A DNA stretch of 64,000 nt from Hepsetus odoe (Eukaryota > Chordata > Actinopteri > Characiformes > Hepsetidae). Shown in pieces: positions 45,623-56,283 of the stretch (position 1 is its first letter; each line of letters opens with the position of its first letter). The stretch lies in contig CM029377.1 in assembly GCA_017165825.1 (NCBI GenBank), positions 22,509,891-22,573,890 of the forward strand. The letters run 5' to 3'. The notes beneath the pieces are model-generated. The model was not told where the DNA came from, searched no databases, and saw only the letters and a list, made by a program, of their open reading frames with translations. Both the position numbers and the translations under genes were made by a program.

Positions 45623-47100
45623 GTAGGCATGTCCTTCTTCCGATTTGCAAGCGCTTTGTTAACATCAAGATCTCAACTGCTCGTTCGGATATGCTGACCG
45701 TTTAATCTGTAAACATGTTCCAAAGCACCCATCTAAAGATTTAGGTCACCGGGAAACGACTTCCTTATGTAATTAGAACAATAACTTTTTGAAATTGGCA
45801 GGGGAAACAGGCAAGCTTCAGCAGTAATTAGCTGGTGCGGGTAACCATGCCAAGCCGCATACCCTGAGACGTCAGAGATAAGGCTGCGACAAGTAGCTCC
45901 TTGCAGGCTGCCTCGTTATCCTCTTCGTTAGGAAGTCTCTGGTTGTTTCTTTGGATGTTTTTGTGAACGGAACACTCCGGCAGATGCAACCCTGAAAAGC
46001 GCCCAGTCTTACGAGATTCATCGGTGCGTCAGTTCACCAAAGATTAGAAAAATATCTGCTGATTAAGTGTGAGCTATCGCTTAGCACCTCACAGTTGGCA
46101 GGCGCTTGGGAAATCTGTGCCATACACATGTACACGGGCCTCTTCTACCAGAGCGTTGGTTCGCTAAACCTTTTAGTTTTAGTTTTAAGTTTAGATTTTT
46201 CGCTGTTCTGCTGTGCAAGTAAATGGATTGAATCAAACGACTTTGAATGGATAAATGGATAATAAACCTTGTCTGTGTATTCTTTTTGGTCCACAACACA
46301 AAGTCCTATTCCAAACTAGTAGAGGTTGTATAATGTGTCGGTTTACAAGTTGTCCAGTGTGTTTTCATTATTTTCTTCTTTTTCTTTCTGCTTCCCTATA
46401 GCAGATCCGCCTCTATTTCTTCCTGTCCTCTGCATCTTCCTCTTTCCCATTCTCCTCTCTCACCACATCCATAAACATCCTCTTTGGGCTTCCTCTTCTC
46501 TGCTTGCCAGGCAGCTCCATTTTCAACATCCTTCTCCTGATATAATTGTCGTCTCCCCTCTGGACATGTCCACAGCAAAAGTCTCGCTTCTCTGACTTTG
46601 TCTCCAAACCGATCTGTCCCTCTCATGCACTCCTTCCCAATCCTGAGCATCCTCATCACACCCAATGCAAATCTCTGCAACTCTGACACCTCTAGCTCCG
46701 CCGTCTCTCGTTTCAACACCATCTCCAACCCGTATAACATAGCTGGTCTCACTACCACCCTGTTCCCTTTCACTCTTGCTGGTACACGTCATTTTTCTCC
46801 ATCCAGCCTGCCAGCACTCTCTCTTCCACACTCCCCATTACACTGAACTGTCCAACTCGTGTATTTAAACTCATCCATCTTTTTCACCTCTACTGCCTGC
46901 ATCCTAATCACTGTCCAACCTTTTATACCCTCCTATCGTTCCCATTTCATCCAAAAAAAAAAATGCAATAAAGATAATTATTTCATTATGTCTAACAGGT
47001 CAGAACTGAAAGAAATTACATTTTTAGATTTTCCTTCATATGAATTTGCTTTCCATCTGTGTTAACCCACTGCAACCTTTTCCTCGCTGTGCCTGTCCAG
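45623..47100. other. intron I
   Basis: Unremarkable sequence to 46390, then a LINE fragment (46400-46920) about 180 bp before exon J. Confidence 0.7.
46400..46920 (-). mobile_element. RTE-like LINE 3' fragment, copy 7
   Basis: The - strand has VVRPAMLYGLEMV, AELEVSELQRFALGVMRMLR, GDKVREARLLLW, CGHVQRGDDNYIRRRMLKME and LPGKQRRGSPKRMFMDVVRE, in more than one frame. It is a dead copy. Confidence 0.75.
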
Positions 47101-47297
47101 GCGGGGACCCTCTGAGTCAGTTCGGCGTGGACCATGCCCAGGGTGAGTGGAAGGTGTATGTGCGGAAGCCGCTGGACAGGGAGAAGACTGACAACTACCT
47201 GCTCAACATCACAGCCACGGACGGGACCTTTGCCGCCAGGGCAGTGGTGGAGGTCAAGGTGCTGGATGCCAATGACAACAGTCCTGTCTGCCAAAAG
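47101..47297 (+). CDS. fat1: fat1 exon J: second half of EC r
   Basis: 197 nt, phase 1 to 0. It codes [G]GDPLSQFGVDHAQGEWKVYV, RKPLDREKTDNYLLNITATD, GTFAARAVVEVKVLDANDNS and PVCQK. Human FAT1 has GGDPLGQFAVETIQNEWKVY here. The acceptor is GTGCCTGTCCAG and the donor AAG|GTGTGT. A (GA)n follows 75 bp downstream. Confidence 0.95.
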
Positions 47298-47372
47298 GTG
47301 TGTGTTGCAGGAATGTCTTAGGGGCTCGTCCTCTGAGCTCAGGCAGACGTGGGTTCGCCAGAAAGAAGGAGA

Positions 47373-47421
<49 letters not shown>
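47373..47421 (+). repeat. (GA)n microsatellite
   Basis: A plain GA run in intron J. The rest of this 589-bp intron is pyrimidine-rich (47540-47800). Confidence 0.9.
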
Positions 47422-47423
<2 letters not shown>

Positions 47424-47886
47424 GGAATTAGGAAAATGGCGAGAGAGAATGTTTGAAAAGATCCTTCTGTTAAATGTAGCATTTAAGAGACAAAGAGGAT
47501 CATTCAGCTGGTTTTCCGTGCCGTCTCAATAGAATTTGTCTTTTTTTCTGTCCTGCGTCGGATTTTAATGGTGGGAGTCCCACAGCGACTGTCTCGATTC
47601 TTTCTTGTTCACTTCTTCCACACCCTCCCCCCTTCAGTCTCCTCCAGTTTTTTTACTTTATCTTTGTTTTTCTTCTCTCCCTCTTTGTCTACCACTTGCC
47701 CTTCTTCTTTTTTTCTAATATCTTAATTACTTGGTCTCGTATTGCCGTCCTTCATTCTCCATCTGTCTCCAAATCTTTTGCTCTTTCTCAGTTTAACTGT
47801 TCTTCAATGGCATGAATGCAAAATTTGTTATTGTCGCTGTTTAAATCAAGAGCAATATACAAACAGATTTAAAAATGTCTCTTTAG

Positions 47887-48040
47887 ACTATCTATACAGA
47901 ATGTGTCCCAGAGGACTCCGCCCCCGGACACCTTGTTCTCCAGGTTTCCGCCGTGGACGCCGACATCCGCTCCAACGCCCACATCACCTACCAGCTCCTG
48001 GGAGACGGATCTCAGCTTTTCAGCATGGACCCAGACACAG
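47887..48040 (+). CDS. fat1: fat1 exon K: first half of EC s
   Basis: 154 nt, phase 0 to 1. It codes TIYTECVPEDSAPGHLVLQV, SAVDADIRSNAHITYQLLGD and GSQLFSMDPDTG, corresponding to human TLYSDTIPEDVLPGKLIMQI. The extra cysteine (TEC) near the start replaces a small residue. The acceptor is AAATGTCTCTTTAG and the donor CAG|GTACAC. Confidence 0.95.
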
Positions 48041-48547
48041 GTACACCTTTTCATTTTCCAAATCGATCCAGAGACAACACTGTCCTCACTGTCCTAGAGC
48101 CCCTGCTAGAATCACTGTAAAGAATATAAAGCCAGTCCAAGAGTTGGTTCACTGTCCCTGCTCCACTGCACTGGTGCTGAAGGAAACAGTAGGACATATT
48201 TCCAATGACTTGAGTGTCCTCCGGGCCATGGGGGATGGATGTCTACATCTACACTCGTCTTGCTGACTCCGCCCACCTTTGATGAGGTCACGTGATCTCG
48301 CTTCCAGACTGAGTGCCGGCAGAGCAGAGTTTCCGGCATCCTGTTTTTTTTTTTTATTGGGAAAGCATTAAACTGGTTCCAGATCACCAACCAACACCGG
48401 AACCTGTTTTTTTTTTCTTTTTAGTTAAAAAGATGTTAAATTGGTTCCAGATTGGGAACCAGAACAGCACCGGCACCAGTGCAATGGAAAAGGGGAGCCA
48501 GAGTGTCTCATTGTGTGGAAACGGTGGAAACACAAACTCATACAAAC

Positions 48548-48973
48548 ACACACACACACACACACACACACTGCTTTCTGCTTAAAGCTGCCTTGCTTAT
48601 TAAACACATGCTTGTTTATATTTAAACACCCCAAACCTTTGCCAGGTGTGAGCCTGTGTGTGTGTGTGTGTGTGTGTTGTGACAGATCCTGTCACTGTGC
48701 TGTGAATAAAATCTCCATCATTGTCACAGATTTACTAGAGTTGACGTTCAGCCTCATTTTGATGGTCTCGCTGTTTCCACAGCCACACACACACACACTC
48801 AAAGCTGTGATGAGTGTCAAGAGTTTATTTTTGCACACAAAAGACTGTTCAAGGCAACACTACTGAGATACACACACACACACACACACATACGTACTGC
48901 TTTCTCCAAATTAAAATGCAAGGCCAATAAGAGTATATTATAATCCCTCAGCAGGCAATCGCTTGGCAGTCAG

Positions 48974-49023
<50 letters not shown>
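48548..49023. repeat. microsatellite cluster
   Basis: (CA)n 48548-48570, (GT)n 48656-48677, CA runs near 48786 and 48870, and (CA)n 48975-49023. Confidence 0.9.
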
Positions 49024-49026
<3 letters not shown>

Positions 49027-49248
49027 TCTGCAGTCAGCATGGCCTGTGTTTGAAGTGTAATCCTTACTGGCTGGCCTCTGTGGTCAGGCTCCTGTCTGTA
49101 TTTACATCATTATTCTCATCGCTATGTTCCTCCAATCCTCCAGGGGGAGGCCTCAACTCAGCCCGGCCTTTTTTACACTTCCACACCCTGCCTCAGTATA
49201 GAGTTGATGTGATTTCACAGAAGACTGCGGCATGCATATGAGCCTTCT

Positions 49249-49590
49249 GACCAATCACAGCCCTGCTTACTGTGAGAATTAGTATAATGACCAATCACAG
49301 GGCAGTTTATTGAGTAAACAAGCCCTTTAACCAATCACAGGGCAGTTAACTGACAAACAATCTGAAGGAAGTAAATGAGCCCCCTTGCCAACCAAAGCCC
49401 TGCTTAGTGTGTGAACAAGCATCCGGACCAATCACAACTTGGCTTACTGTATAAAGGATCACCTTGATCAATCACAGTGCAGAGAAAGAAAGAGAAATTG
49501 AGCCCTCAGACCTATCACAGGGCGCCTTGCTGTGAGGACAAGCATCCTGACCAATCACAATCCCAGACTGTGTTTGTTGGGATGTTGCCA
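49249..49590 (+). repeat. minisatellite with CCAAT boxes
   Basis: About eight units of roughly 40 bp, most opening GACCAATCACAGGGC followed by TTACTGTGAGAACAAGCATC or a variant. CCAATCA is intact in five units and degenerate in the others. Confidence 0.8.
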
Positions 49591-50193
49591 TAGAAACCAA
49601 AATCAAAGGCTTGTGTGTTTTCGCTCAAAAACAAAAGTGAAATAAAACGCTTTGTCGCACTATAAGAGTAATTTAAAAGAAAACATTCCAAATCTCTTTG
49701 AACTTTATGTTTCCACTTAAAAGAAGAAGCAGGTGGTGATCTCGGAAAATCCGTCCAAAAGATTTCCATAGCCGCAAAACTGCAAATAGTTGCAACTTTT
49801 CCAGAAATTCCTAATTCTGAAAATCGCTCCAAATTTTGTGCAAGCTGGGGTTAGGTGCGAGATGTTTGTGGACTGACGTTCCCACCGGACTAAAGGTCGT
49901 AATCTAGGAAAAACCTCCAGGAACAAGTTGCAGAAACTCGTGTCCGAGGTTCTCTCTTGGTTCTGGAAGGAGCTGGAAAAAACACTTGCGGGCTGCTTTG
50001 AGTTTTTCTTATTTTTAGGATATTAATACCCTGGCAGGGGAGGAAGGAAGGCTGGATGGATGGATGGAAGGATGGATTAGACGAGTGTGGCAGATGGAAA
50101 CATGACCCAGACATCTCGGAAAGATTCAAGATTTTTATTAAAAACATTGTGGCGGTTTTGTCGCCCGACTGTAGCGATGAACACAATCAGAGT

Positions 50194-50231
50194 CTCCCTC
50201 TCTCTCTCTCTCTCTCTCTCTCGCTCCGTGT

Positions 50232-50286
<55 letters not shown>

Positions 50287-50506
50287 ATTTAAACCCGGTT
50301 TATGGCCTGAAGGCGAGCAGGAATCAACAGCAGATCCCAGTCAGCTTTACAACAACACAAAGCCTATTGTGTGTGTGTGTGTGTGTGTTTTACATATCTG
50401 GATGATCTTCTTCTCTGTGGTTCCATGAAGGAAAAGAAAAGACCCTTTAGTGAATGTTACCAACACCGAGAAAATCCAGCAGCTCTACAGAACCTTCACT
50501 CACATC

Positions 50507-50564
<58 letters not shown>

Positions 50565-50954
50565 ATATATATATATATATATTTGTGTCTCTATCTTTGT
50601 CTCTCTTTCACTCCCTGTTTCTCTTTCTCTGTCTATCTTTATCTTTTGCTTTCTTTCACTCAGTTGCTTTCTTCTCTCTTTCTCCCTCTCTCTTTATCTT
50701 TCTGCCTCTCATTTTTCACACTCTTCTGTCCTCTTTTTTCTTCCCATTTTTTTCTCTCACAGCAGTTCTCCAGCATACCTGTTCCCTCCACTCTTTTTTC
50801 TCTCTCCCCTCCCCCCTTTACCTCCTTCAATTATTAACTTTTTCTCCTCCTCTGATTTTTTTGGAGTGTTCTTTATGGTTTTTCTTATTCAGCTCAGTGT
50901 TAATCACACAGCCACACTGCCACCCGCTGTCCAGAAAGAGAAACTCCAGGTTCT

Positions 50955-51022
<68 letters not shown>
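50194..51022. repeat. CT, GT and TA repeats with pyrimidine-rich tract
   Basis: (CT)n 50194-50222, (GT)n 50228-50283, (GT)n 50368-50388, (CT)n 50505-50558, (TA)n 50563-50582, pyrimidine-rich 50590-50850, (GT)n 50958-51022. Long open frames across this block are artefacts. Confidence 0.9.
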
Positions 51023-51027
<5 letters not shown>

Positions 51028-51090
51028 TGCTGTGCTGTGCTGTGCTGTGCTGTTTCACAAAGACAAGGGTGGTCACTTTCACTTTAACTG
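51023..51090 (+). repeat. SINE (family A) tail with expanded TGTGC pentamer
   Basis: About six TGTGC pentamers precede TTTCACAAAGACAAGGGTGG TCACTTTCACTTT, the tail of SINE family A. Confidence 0.65.
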
Positions 51091-51217
51091 TCCCCTCAAA
51101 GCCAGAAGGTTCTGGCATGCGTGTCCTGTGATGGGCTGCTCCACATGTCTTTCTGTCTCTGAAATGGAGGGAAGTGTGAAAAAGGACCAACCCTCGCATG
51201 TGTTTTTTTTGTTCCAG

Positions 51218-51451
51218 GCGAGCTGAAGACGCACCTCCCACTGGACCGCGAGGAACAGGAGCTGCACCGGATGATGGTCCGGGCGGTGGACGGAGGGGGA
51301 CGTTACTGCGAGGCGGACGTAGAGATCACGGTGGAGGACGCCAACGACAACGCTCCGCAGTTTAGCGCTGACCCCTACAGCATTACCGTCTTCGAGAACA
51401 CAGAGAGACACACACCCATTGCCCGGCTGCAGGCCACCGACCTGGACACAG
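51218..51451 (+). CDS. fat1: fat1 exon L: end of EC s and start of EC t
   Basis: 234 nt, phase 1 to 1. It codes [G]ELKTHLPLDREEQELHRMMV, RAVDGGGRYCEADVEITVED, ANDNAPQF, then EC t: SADPYSITVFENTERHTPIA and RLQATDLDTG. It matches human RATDGGGRFCQASIVLTLED. The acceptor is TTTTGTTCCAG and the donor CAG|GTGAGT. Confidence 0.95.
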
Positions 51452-51974
51452 GTGAGTCCTCCAGCTCTGCAGGATTCCCTCCTTTTTTCCCCGCTAACAG
51501 TCCTGCATGCTTTGGTCCACTTTTAGAAAGTTGATACGTTGCAGACGTCCCATCGTTTTTGTTTTTGTTATCTGTCAGAAGTTCTGTCCAGGAGGACAGT
51601 GGGTTCAGAGGACAGGGACGCCAGGCGAGTTTGCGTGAAGAGAAATGTGTGTGTTTGTGTTGCTGTCTGATAAGCAGCTATTTACTGTCTGAGCACAGAC
51701 GTCACTGCGCGCGCGTGCTGTGTTGTCTACTGTCTTATCCGTCTGTATCACACTGTCTCACACAGAAGCACGTCCTTGACTCTGCTCTTTCTCCGTCTTT
51801 TTCCACTGCTCTCGCTTGCTGTGCTGTTTCCTCTCTCTCATTCTTCTTCTTTTCTCTTTCACTTTCTGTTGTTCTCTCCTTCTTTCCACTGTCTTTTTTC
51901 TCTCTTTCTCTACTGTTCTCTCTTTGGTTGTCTCTTGTCTTTTCTTCCTCTCTTCTACATTGCTAACTCTTTAC

Positions 51975-52022
<48 letters not shown>

Positions 52023-52518
52023 GTCTGTGTTTTTCTCTCTCTGTCTTTCTCTCGTTCTCTCTCTCTCTCTCTATCTCTCTATCTCTTTCTCTGTAATTTC
52101 TTTCCATTCCTCTCATTCAGCTTTTTGAAATCATTGGAACTGGAATTGAAAAGTTGGGGATTTTCCCCGCGGACTCTTCACCCAGGAGTGGAGGGTATGT
52201 GTTCACAGCAAGGGTTGCTCTCAGCAGAACAGACCCCCGGAGGACCATCCCACCCCCAGAGGGGACACCACAGAGCATTCAATCCCTCCAGTTCACATAA
52301 CAATCCTAACAAGCACTAACCAATTTCCAAGCACTAACGGTGCAAGATGGGAGTGCTGAGGACCATGGGGGGGTCTGCTGAGTGTGTGTGTGTGTGTGTG
52401 TGTGTTTCCTGCTCATTTTGCTCACTGTCAGTAACGCGAGAGGGTTATGTGATAAATGTGAATTTAACGAGCAGCTCAATAAATCACCTGCAAAACTGCA
52501 TTACAGTGATTAACTTTA

Positions 52519-52578
<60 letters not shown>

Positions 52579-52726
52579 CGATGAAAATGGCTCTGTTCGA
52601 AATGTTGTTTACTCATATTAGCAAACAGTGAGTCACACACACATACACACACACACGCACACACACACACAGAAATGCAATAAAGCCGGCACACAAAATC
52701 CCACCACCTACAGCTCATTAAAAAGC

Positions 52727-52817
<91 letters not shown>

Positions 52818-53590
52818 CTTTAGCTGGATCACATTATTAGCCGTGCCATTCTGTGTGAATAGATCGATATGAATATTGAAGAAGAGTTTATGCTTCGTGA
52901 TGTGCTTGTGCCAAATCTCATACACACACACACACACAGTCTTGGAGAAGTTCTTCCCATTAACCGTACGTTCACGCTGAGAACCGCGTTCGTTTCCCAG
53001 CAGCGAAGACACCAGAAATACCGTTGTACGTCTCACTCCAACAGGGACACATCATCAATAACCAGAGAGCCTTATTAGCCCTCTTCTCCTCCAATGGTGT
53101 TTGGAGGGAACTTCTGCCTGAGTTCCCACGGTCTTCCCACGGTCACGATGACTTCTACGTTCTGATTGGTTGCCACGGAAATTACAGCTGGTTATCATTA
53201 AGTTAAACGGACTTTAACTTCACTTTGATGTCCCACTGTAACATACTGATAAAAATATGCCTTGTGGGCATTAAAGGGCCCATAGGATCTCTTTTCTGGA
53301 CCTCCCATCCTTCCACAATCCGAATCTTTTTTTCAGGGGGACTCAAGTGTCCTTGAATGGACATTAACAGCAGACGGAGGAGTAAAAGCAGGCTATTTTC
53401 TATGTTTCATTTTGTGATGTCACACAATCTTTTGTTGGATTTCATGGATACCTTCATCCAGCAGGTCACACTCACGTAGATGGGATTTAGATACATGCCG
53501 CTCTGAAAGTATTAACAGCGATTGTTTTTGCACTGAAGACATATGAAATAAAATATGTTTTAAAAAATGAGATATGTTTCCTGTTCTCAG
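51452..53590. other. intron L
   Basis: Pyrimidine-rich (51770-52120) with (CT)n, then GT and CA microsatellites (52383-52939). Bases 52940-53590 are unremarkable. Confidence 0.75.
51974..52939. repeat. (CT)n and repeated (GT)n/(CA)n microsatellites
   Basis: (CT)n 51974-52090, (GT)n 52383-52406, (GT)n 52522-52577, (CA)n 52631-52671, (GT)n 52729-52815 and (CA)n 52922-52939. Confidence 0.9.
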
Positions 53591-53980
53591 GATCCAACGC
53601 CGCCCTGCTCTTCTCCCTGCTGGACTCAGCCGACGGCGTCTTCTCGGTGGACGAGCAGTCGGGCGTTTTGTTCCTGGAATCGTCTCTGGACCGGGAGCTC
53701 CAGTCCTCGTATGTCCTGCAAGCGCAGGTGTCGGACCGTGGCTCACCCCGCACACTCTCGTCAGTCTGCACTGTCTCTATCTCGGTGCTGGACATCAACC
53801 ATGACCCACCGGTGTTCCAGCGGCGCGAGTACGCCGCCACCGTGCCTGAGGACGTTGCCGTGGGAACGCAGCTCCTGCGGGTGCAGGCGGTGAGCCGGGA
53901 CGCTGAGACTGGCGAGCACATAACCTACAGCATCGTCAACGGCAACGAGAGGGGCACCTTCAGAGTGGACCCTCGCACTG
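53591..53980 (+). CDS. fat1: fat1 exon M: rest of EC t and first half of EC u
   Basis: 390 nt, phase 1 to 1. It codes [G]SNAALLFSLLDSADGVFSVD, ESSLDRELQSSYVLQAQVSD, SVLDINHDPPVF, then EC u: QRREYAATVPEDVAVGTQLL, QAVSRDAETGEHITYSIVNG and NERGTFRVDPRTG. The linker is DINHD where human FAT1 has DINDN, by recall. The acceptor is CCTGTTCTCAG and the donor CTG|GTCAGC, a weak one. Codons are notably GC-rich. Confidence 0.95.
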
Positions 53981-54062
53981 GTCAGCACTTCCATCTTTCA
54001 CTCCATCATCCCTCCGTTCTTTCTGTCCGCTGCACTGTGATTTAGCCATAATAAGAAGAAGA

Positions 54063-54065
<3 letters not shown>

Positions 54066-54103
<38 letters not shown>
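54066..54103 (+). repeat. (CT)n serving as the pyrimidine tract of exon N
   Basis: An uninterrupted CT run ends 15 bp before the exon N acceptor (GTCTCTGTCTCCGTAG). Confidence 0.9.
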
Positions 54104-54108
<5 letters not shown>

Positions 54109-54118
54109 GTCTCCGTAG

Positions 54119-54333
54119 GAGGTCTCTTTGTGATCGAGACGCTGGACTATGAATCTTCTCGTGAGTTTTATTTGACTCTGGAGGCGACAGACGGAGGGAC
54201 GCCGGCTCTGAGTGACATGGCCACTGTCAACATCAACGTGACGGACGTGAACGACAACAGTCCGCGATTTGGCCAAGACATTTACACCGCCGTTGTCAGC
54301 GAGGACACCGACCTGGGGAAGACCATACTGACC
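54119..54333 (+). CDS. fat1: fat1 exon N: rest of EC u and start of EC v
   Basis: 215 nt, phase 1 to 0. It codes [G]GLFVIETLDYESSREFYLTL, EATDGGTPALSDMATVNINV, TDVNDNSPRF, then EC v: GQDIYTAVVSEDTDLGKTIL T. It matches human AVFIIENLDYESSHEYYLTV. The donor is ACC|GTGAGT. Confidence 0.95.
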
Positions 54334-54617
54334 GTGAGTGTGGACCAATGTACCCACAAGAACAAGCCTGACACACACAGCCATCATTCTAACCGCTGCC
54401 AGCTTCTGAGAAGCAAGTAAATAGTGTTAAAATTTTGTCTCCCGTCCATACCGTCCATGTATGGACATTAACAGCCAATCGTGTTCCCAAGACAAGAAAA
54501 CCCTCCATGATCCGCTTCCCTTTTATTGGACTTTTGGACACTGCAGAGCCAAATAATGGAGAGAGAAAGGAAAACACACACACTGCTCAAGTAGTAAGAA
54601 AGTGGATCGGCTAAAGC

Positions 54618-54619
<2 letters not shown>

Positions 54620-54699
<80 letters not shown>
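54620..54699 (+). repeat. (TG)n forming the 3' splice region of exon O
   Basis: About 39 TG units end 6 bp before exon O; only TTTGAAG separates them from the exon. The repeat takes the place of a pyrimidine tract. Confidence 0.95.
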
Positions 54700-54702
<3 letters not shown>

Positions 54703-54705
54703 AAG

Positions 54706-54843
54706 GTCATGGCCGAGGACGCAGACGGACCCTCCAACAACCAGGTGCGCTACTCCATCATCGAGGGCAACCAAGGCAGTTCGTTCTCTATCGACCCGTT
54801 AAGAGGAGAGGTCAAGGTGGCCCGTCATCTGGACCGAGAGAAG
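54706..54843 (+). CDS. fat1: fat1 exon O: middle of EC v, with (TG)n acceptor
   Basis: 138 nt, phase 0 to 0. It codes VMAEDADGPSNNQVRYSIIE, GNQGSSFSIDPLRGEVKVAR and HLDREK, matching human VMADDADGPSNSHIHYSIID. The acceptor is unusual: (TG)n, then TTTGAAG. The donor is AAG|GTTGGT. Skipping would keep the frame but remove 46 residues of EC v. Confidence 0.95.
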
Positions 54844-55129
54844 GTTGGTCTTGTCCAGCAACCCTTGACCTCTGTACTGCTTTTTGGAAGACTAAACTTC
54901 TGAGCAGTTTAAAAAGGACAGATCTCTTTTAAATCTTTTTTAATTCAGTGTTAGGCAGCTTCAGATCACAGATCTCTGTAGCCAAGTGCAGGACATGGCT
55001 AGAATTTTAAAAAAGGATCAAAAAGATGTTGAACACCTGGATGTCTCAACTCTAGCAGCTAAGGCCTAAGGCCTTCATGGTTCAGAGAAGCACGGTTTTT
55101 TACATTTTGTCCTTTTCTCCAACCCACAG
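54844..55129. other. intron O (286 bp)
   Basis: Short intron without a recognised repeat. Confidence 0.8.
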
Positions 55130-55273
55130 ACATCTGGATACACTCTGACCGTGATGGCGTCCGATGGCGGGAGTCCGGCGCGCTCCAGCAGCGCCACCAT
55201 CAACATCGACGTCTCCGACGTCAACGATAACCCGCCGGTCTTCTCCCAGAGCAACTACACCATCATCATACAG
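55130..55273 (+). CDS. fat1: fat1 exon P: end of EC v and first residues of EC w
   Basis: 144 nt, phase 0 to 0. It codes TSGYTLTVMASDGGSPARSS, SATINIDVSDVNDNPPVF and SQSNYTIIIQ. It matches human TISGYTLTVQASDNGSPPRV and DVSDVNDNAPVF. The acceptor is TCCAACCCACAG and the donor CAG|GTACAA. Confidence 0.95.
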
Positions 55274-55324
55274 GTACAAGGACCCACACAGTACCAGGGC
55301 CTGAGTTCGTATCTGGGACCATTT

Positions 55325-55480
55325 GGTTGCTCTGAGGTACCCTTGAGCAAGGTACCGTCCCCATCACTGCTCCCCGGGCGCCAGACATGGTTGCTCCCTG
55401 CTGGATGGCGTGTGTGGGTTAAATACCGGCCTGTACAGAGCATAATGACTATTCACTTTAACTTTCACTTTGAATCAGTA
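55325..55480 (+). repeat. SINE (family A) in intron P
   Basis: GAGGTACCCTTGAGCAAGGT, CCGTCCCCATCACTGCTCCC, CGGGCGCC, GTGTGTGGGTTAAATACC and a CACTTTAACTTTCACTTT tail. It makes up over half of the 294-bp intron. Confidence 0.8.
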
Positions 55481-55567
55481 CTAAATAAACAAGAGCAATA
55501 GAGAACCTGAACTGGACGATTTTATGAATAGCAGTGGAAACATGTCCTCAAAGCTGTTCTTCTGCAG

Positions 55568-55765
55568 GAGAACCGTCCGGTGGGCACAAGCATCCTCCAA
55601 CTAACCGTCTCTGACCGGGATGCCACCCACAACGGGCCTCCCTTCACCTTCAGCATCACCAGCGGCAATGAGGACAACATCTTCCACATCACTCCCCAGG
55701 GCGCTCTGGTCTCCACAGCAGCGCTGACCCGACAGAGCAGAGAGCACTACCTGCTGCAGACCTGG
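55568..55765 (+). CDS. fat1: fat1 exon Q: most of EC w
   Basis: 198 nt, phase 0 to 0. It codes ENRPVGTSILQLTVSDRDAT, HNGPPFTFSITSGNEDNIFH, ITPQGALVSTAALTRQSREH and YLLQTW. It matches human ENKPVGFSVLQLVVTDEDSS and GPPFFFTIVTGNDE. The acceptor is GTTCTTCTGCAG and the donor TGG|GTGAGG. Confidence 0.95.
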
Positions 55766-56283
55766 GTGAGGCTCATAGAAGTAGTGAGAGAGTCTCCCTC
55801 CACTCTCTCTTTCTCATCCCGCAGCGGACCTTTAAACAGCTGATTCATTCGGTTCCGTGTCGTTCTCCTGCTGGGCGCTGATACTGGTTTTTTGGGTTCT
55901 GCTGCGATCAGCGATGTCCGTTATATAATTATCTCAGCTGCTGCCACGTTGCCTGGCGGTCAGGGCATGAAAAGGAAAAATGGCTGGCTCCCTCTCCTGG
56001 CAAAAAAGAGGAATCTTCATTTTAATCGTTTAATATTCCCCAGTTACATCTAGACATGTTCAGTATCGAAAAATAACTAAATCAGCTACCATTTTTCTCC
56101 AAAATTAGAAAATGGCTTTTCTATTTAATTCTAAAAGTATTATTTATGTTAAATCTAGGGTGAAACATTTTATTCCTTTTATTCTGGATTTTTTTATAAA
56201 ACGTGCTACCTAAGTGATACCTAAATTTGACTCTTTATTGATTAGTTTAGGAAGTGAATCACATGCGTTTTTCTCTGGCTCAG
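55766..56283. other. intron Q (518 bp)
   Basis: AT-rich in its second half; no repeat recognised. Confidence 0.75.

Larger units (their letters stand above)
48041..51217. other. intron K
   Basis: It contains (CA)n and (GT)n clusters (48548-49023), a CCAAT minisatellite (49249-49590), CT and GT repeats with pyrimidine tracts (50194-51022) and a SINE tail (51023-51090). Bases 49600-50190 are unremarkable. Confidence 0.75.

Noticed and set aside
46396..46773. 125-codon - strand frame before exon J as an antisense gene
   Set aside because: It is LINE copy 7, with the coding pieces spread over more than one frame.
50371..51226. Open frames of 238 and 258 codons
   Set aside because: They consist of CT, GT and TA repeats read in different frames and have no protein-like composition.
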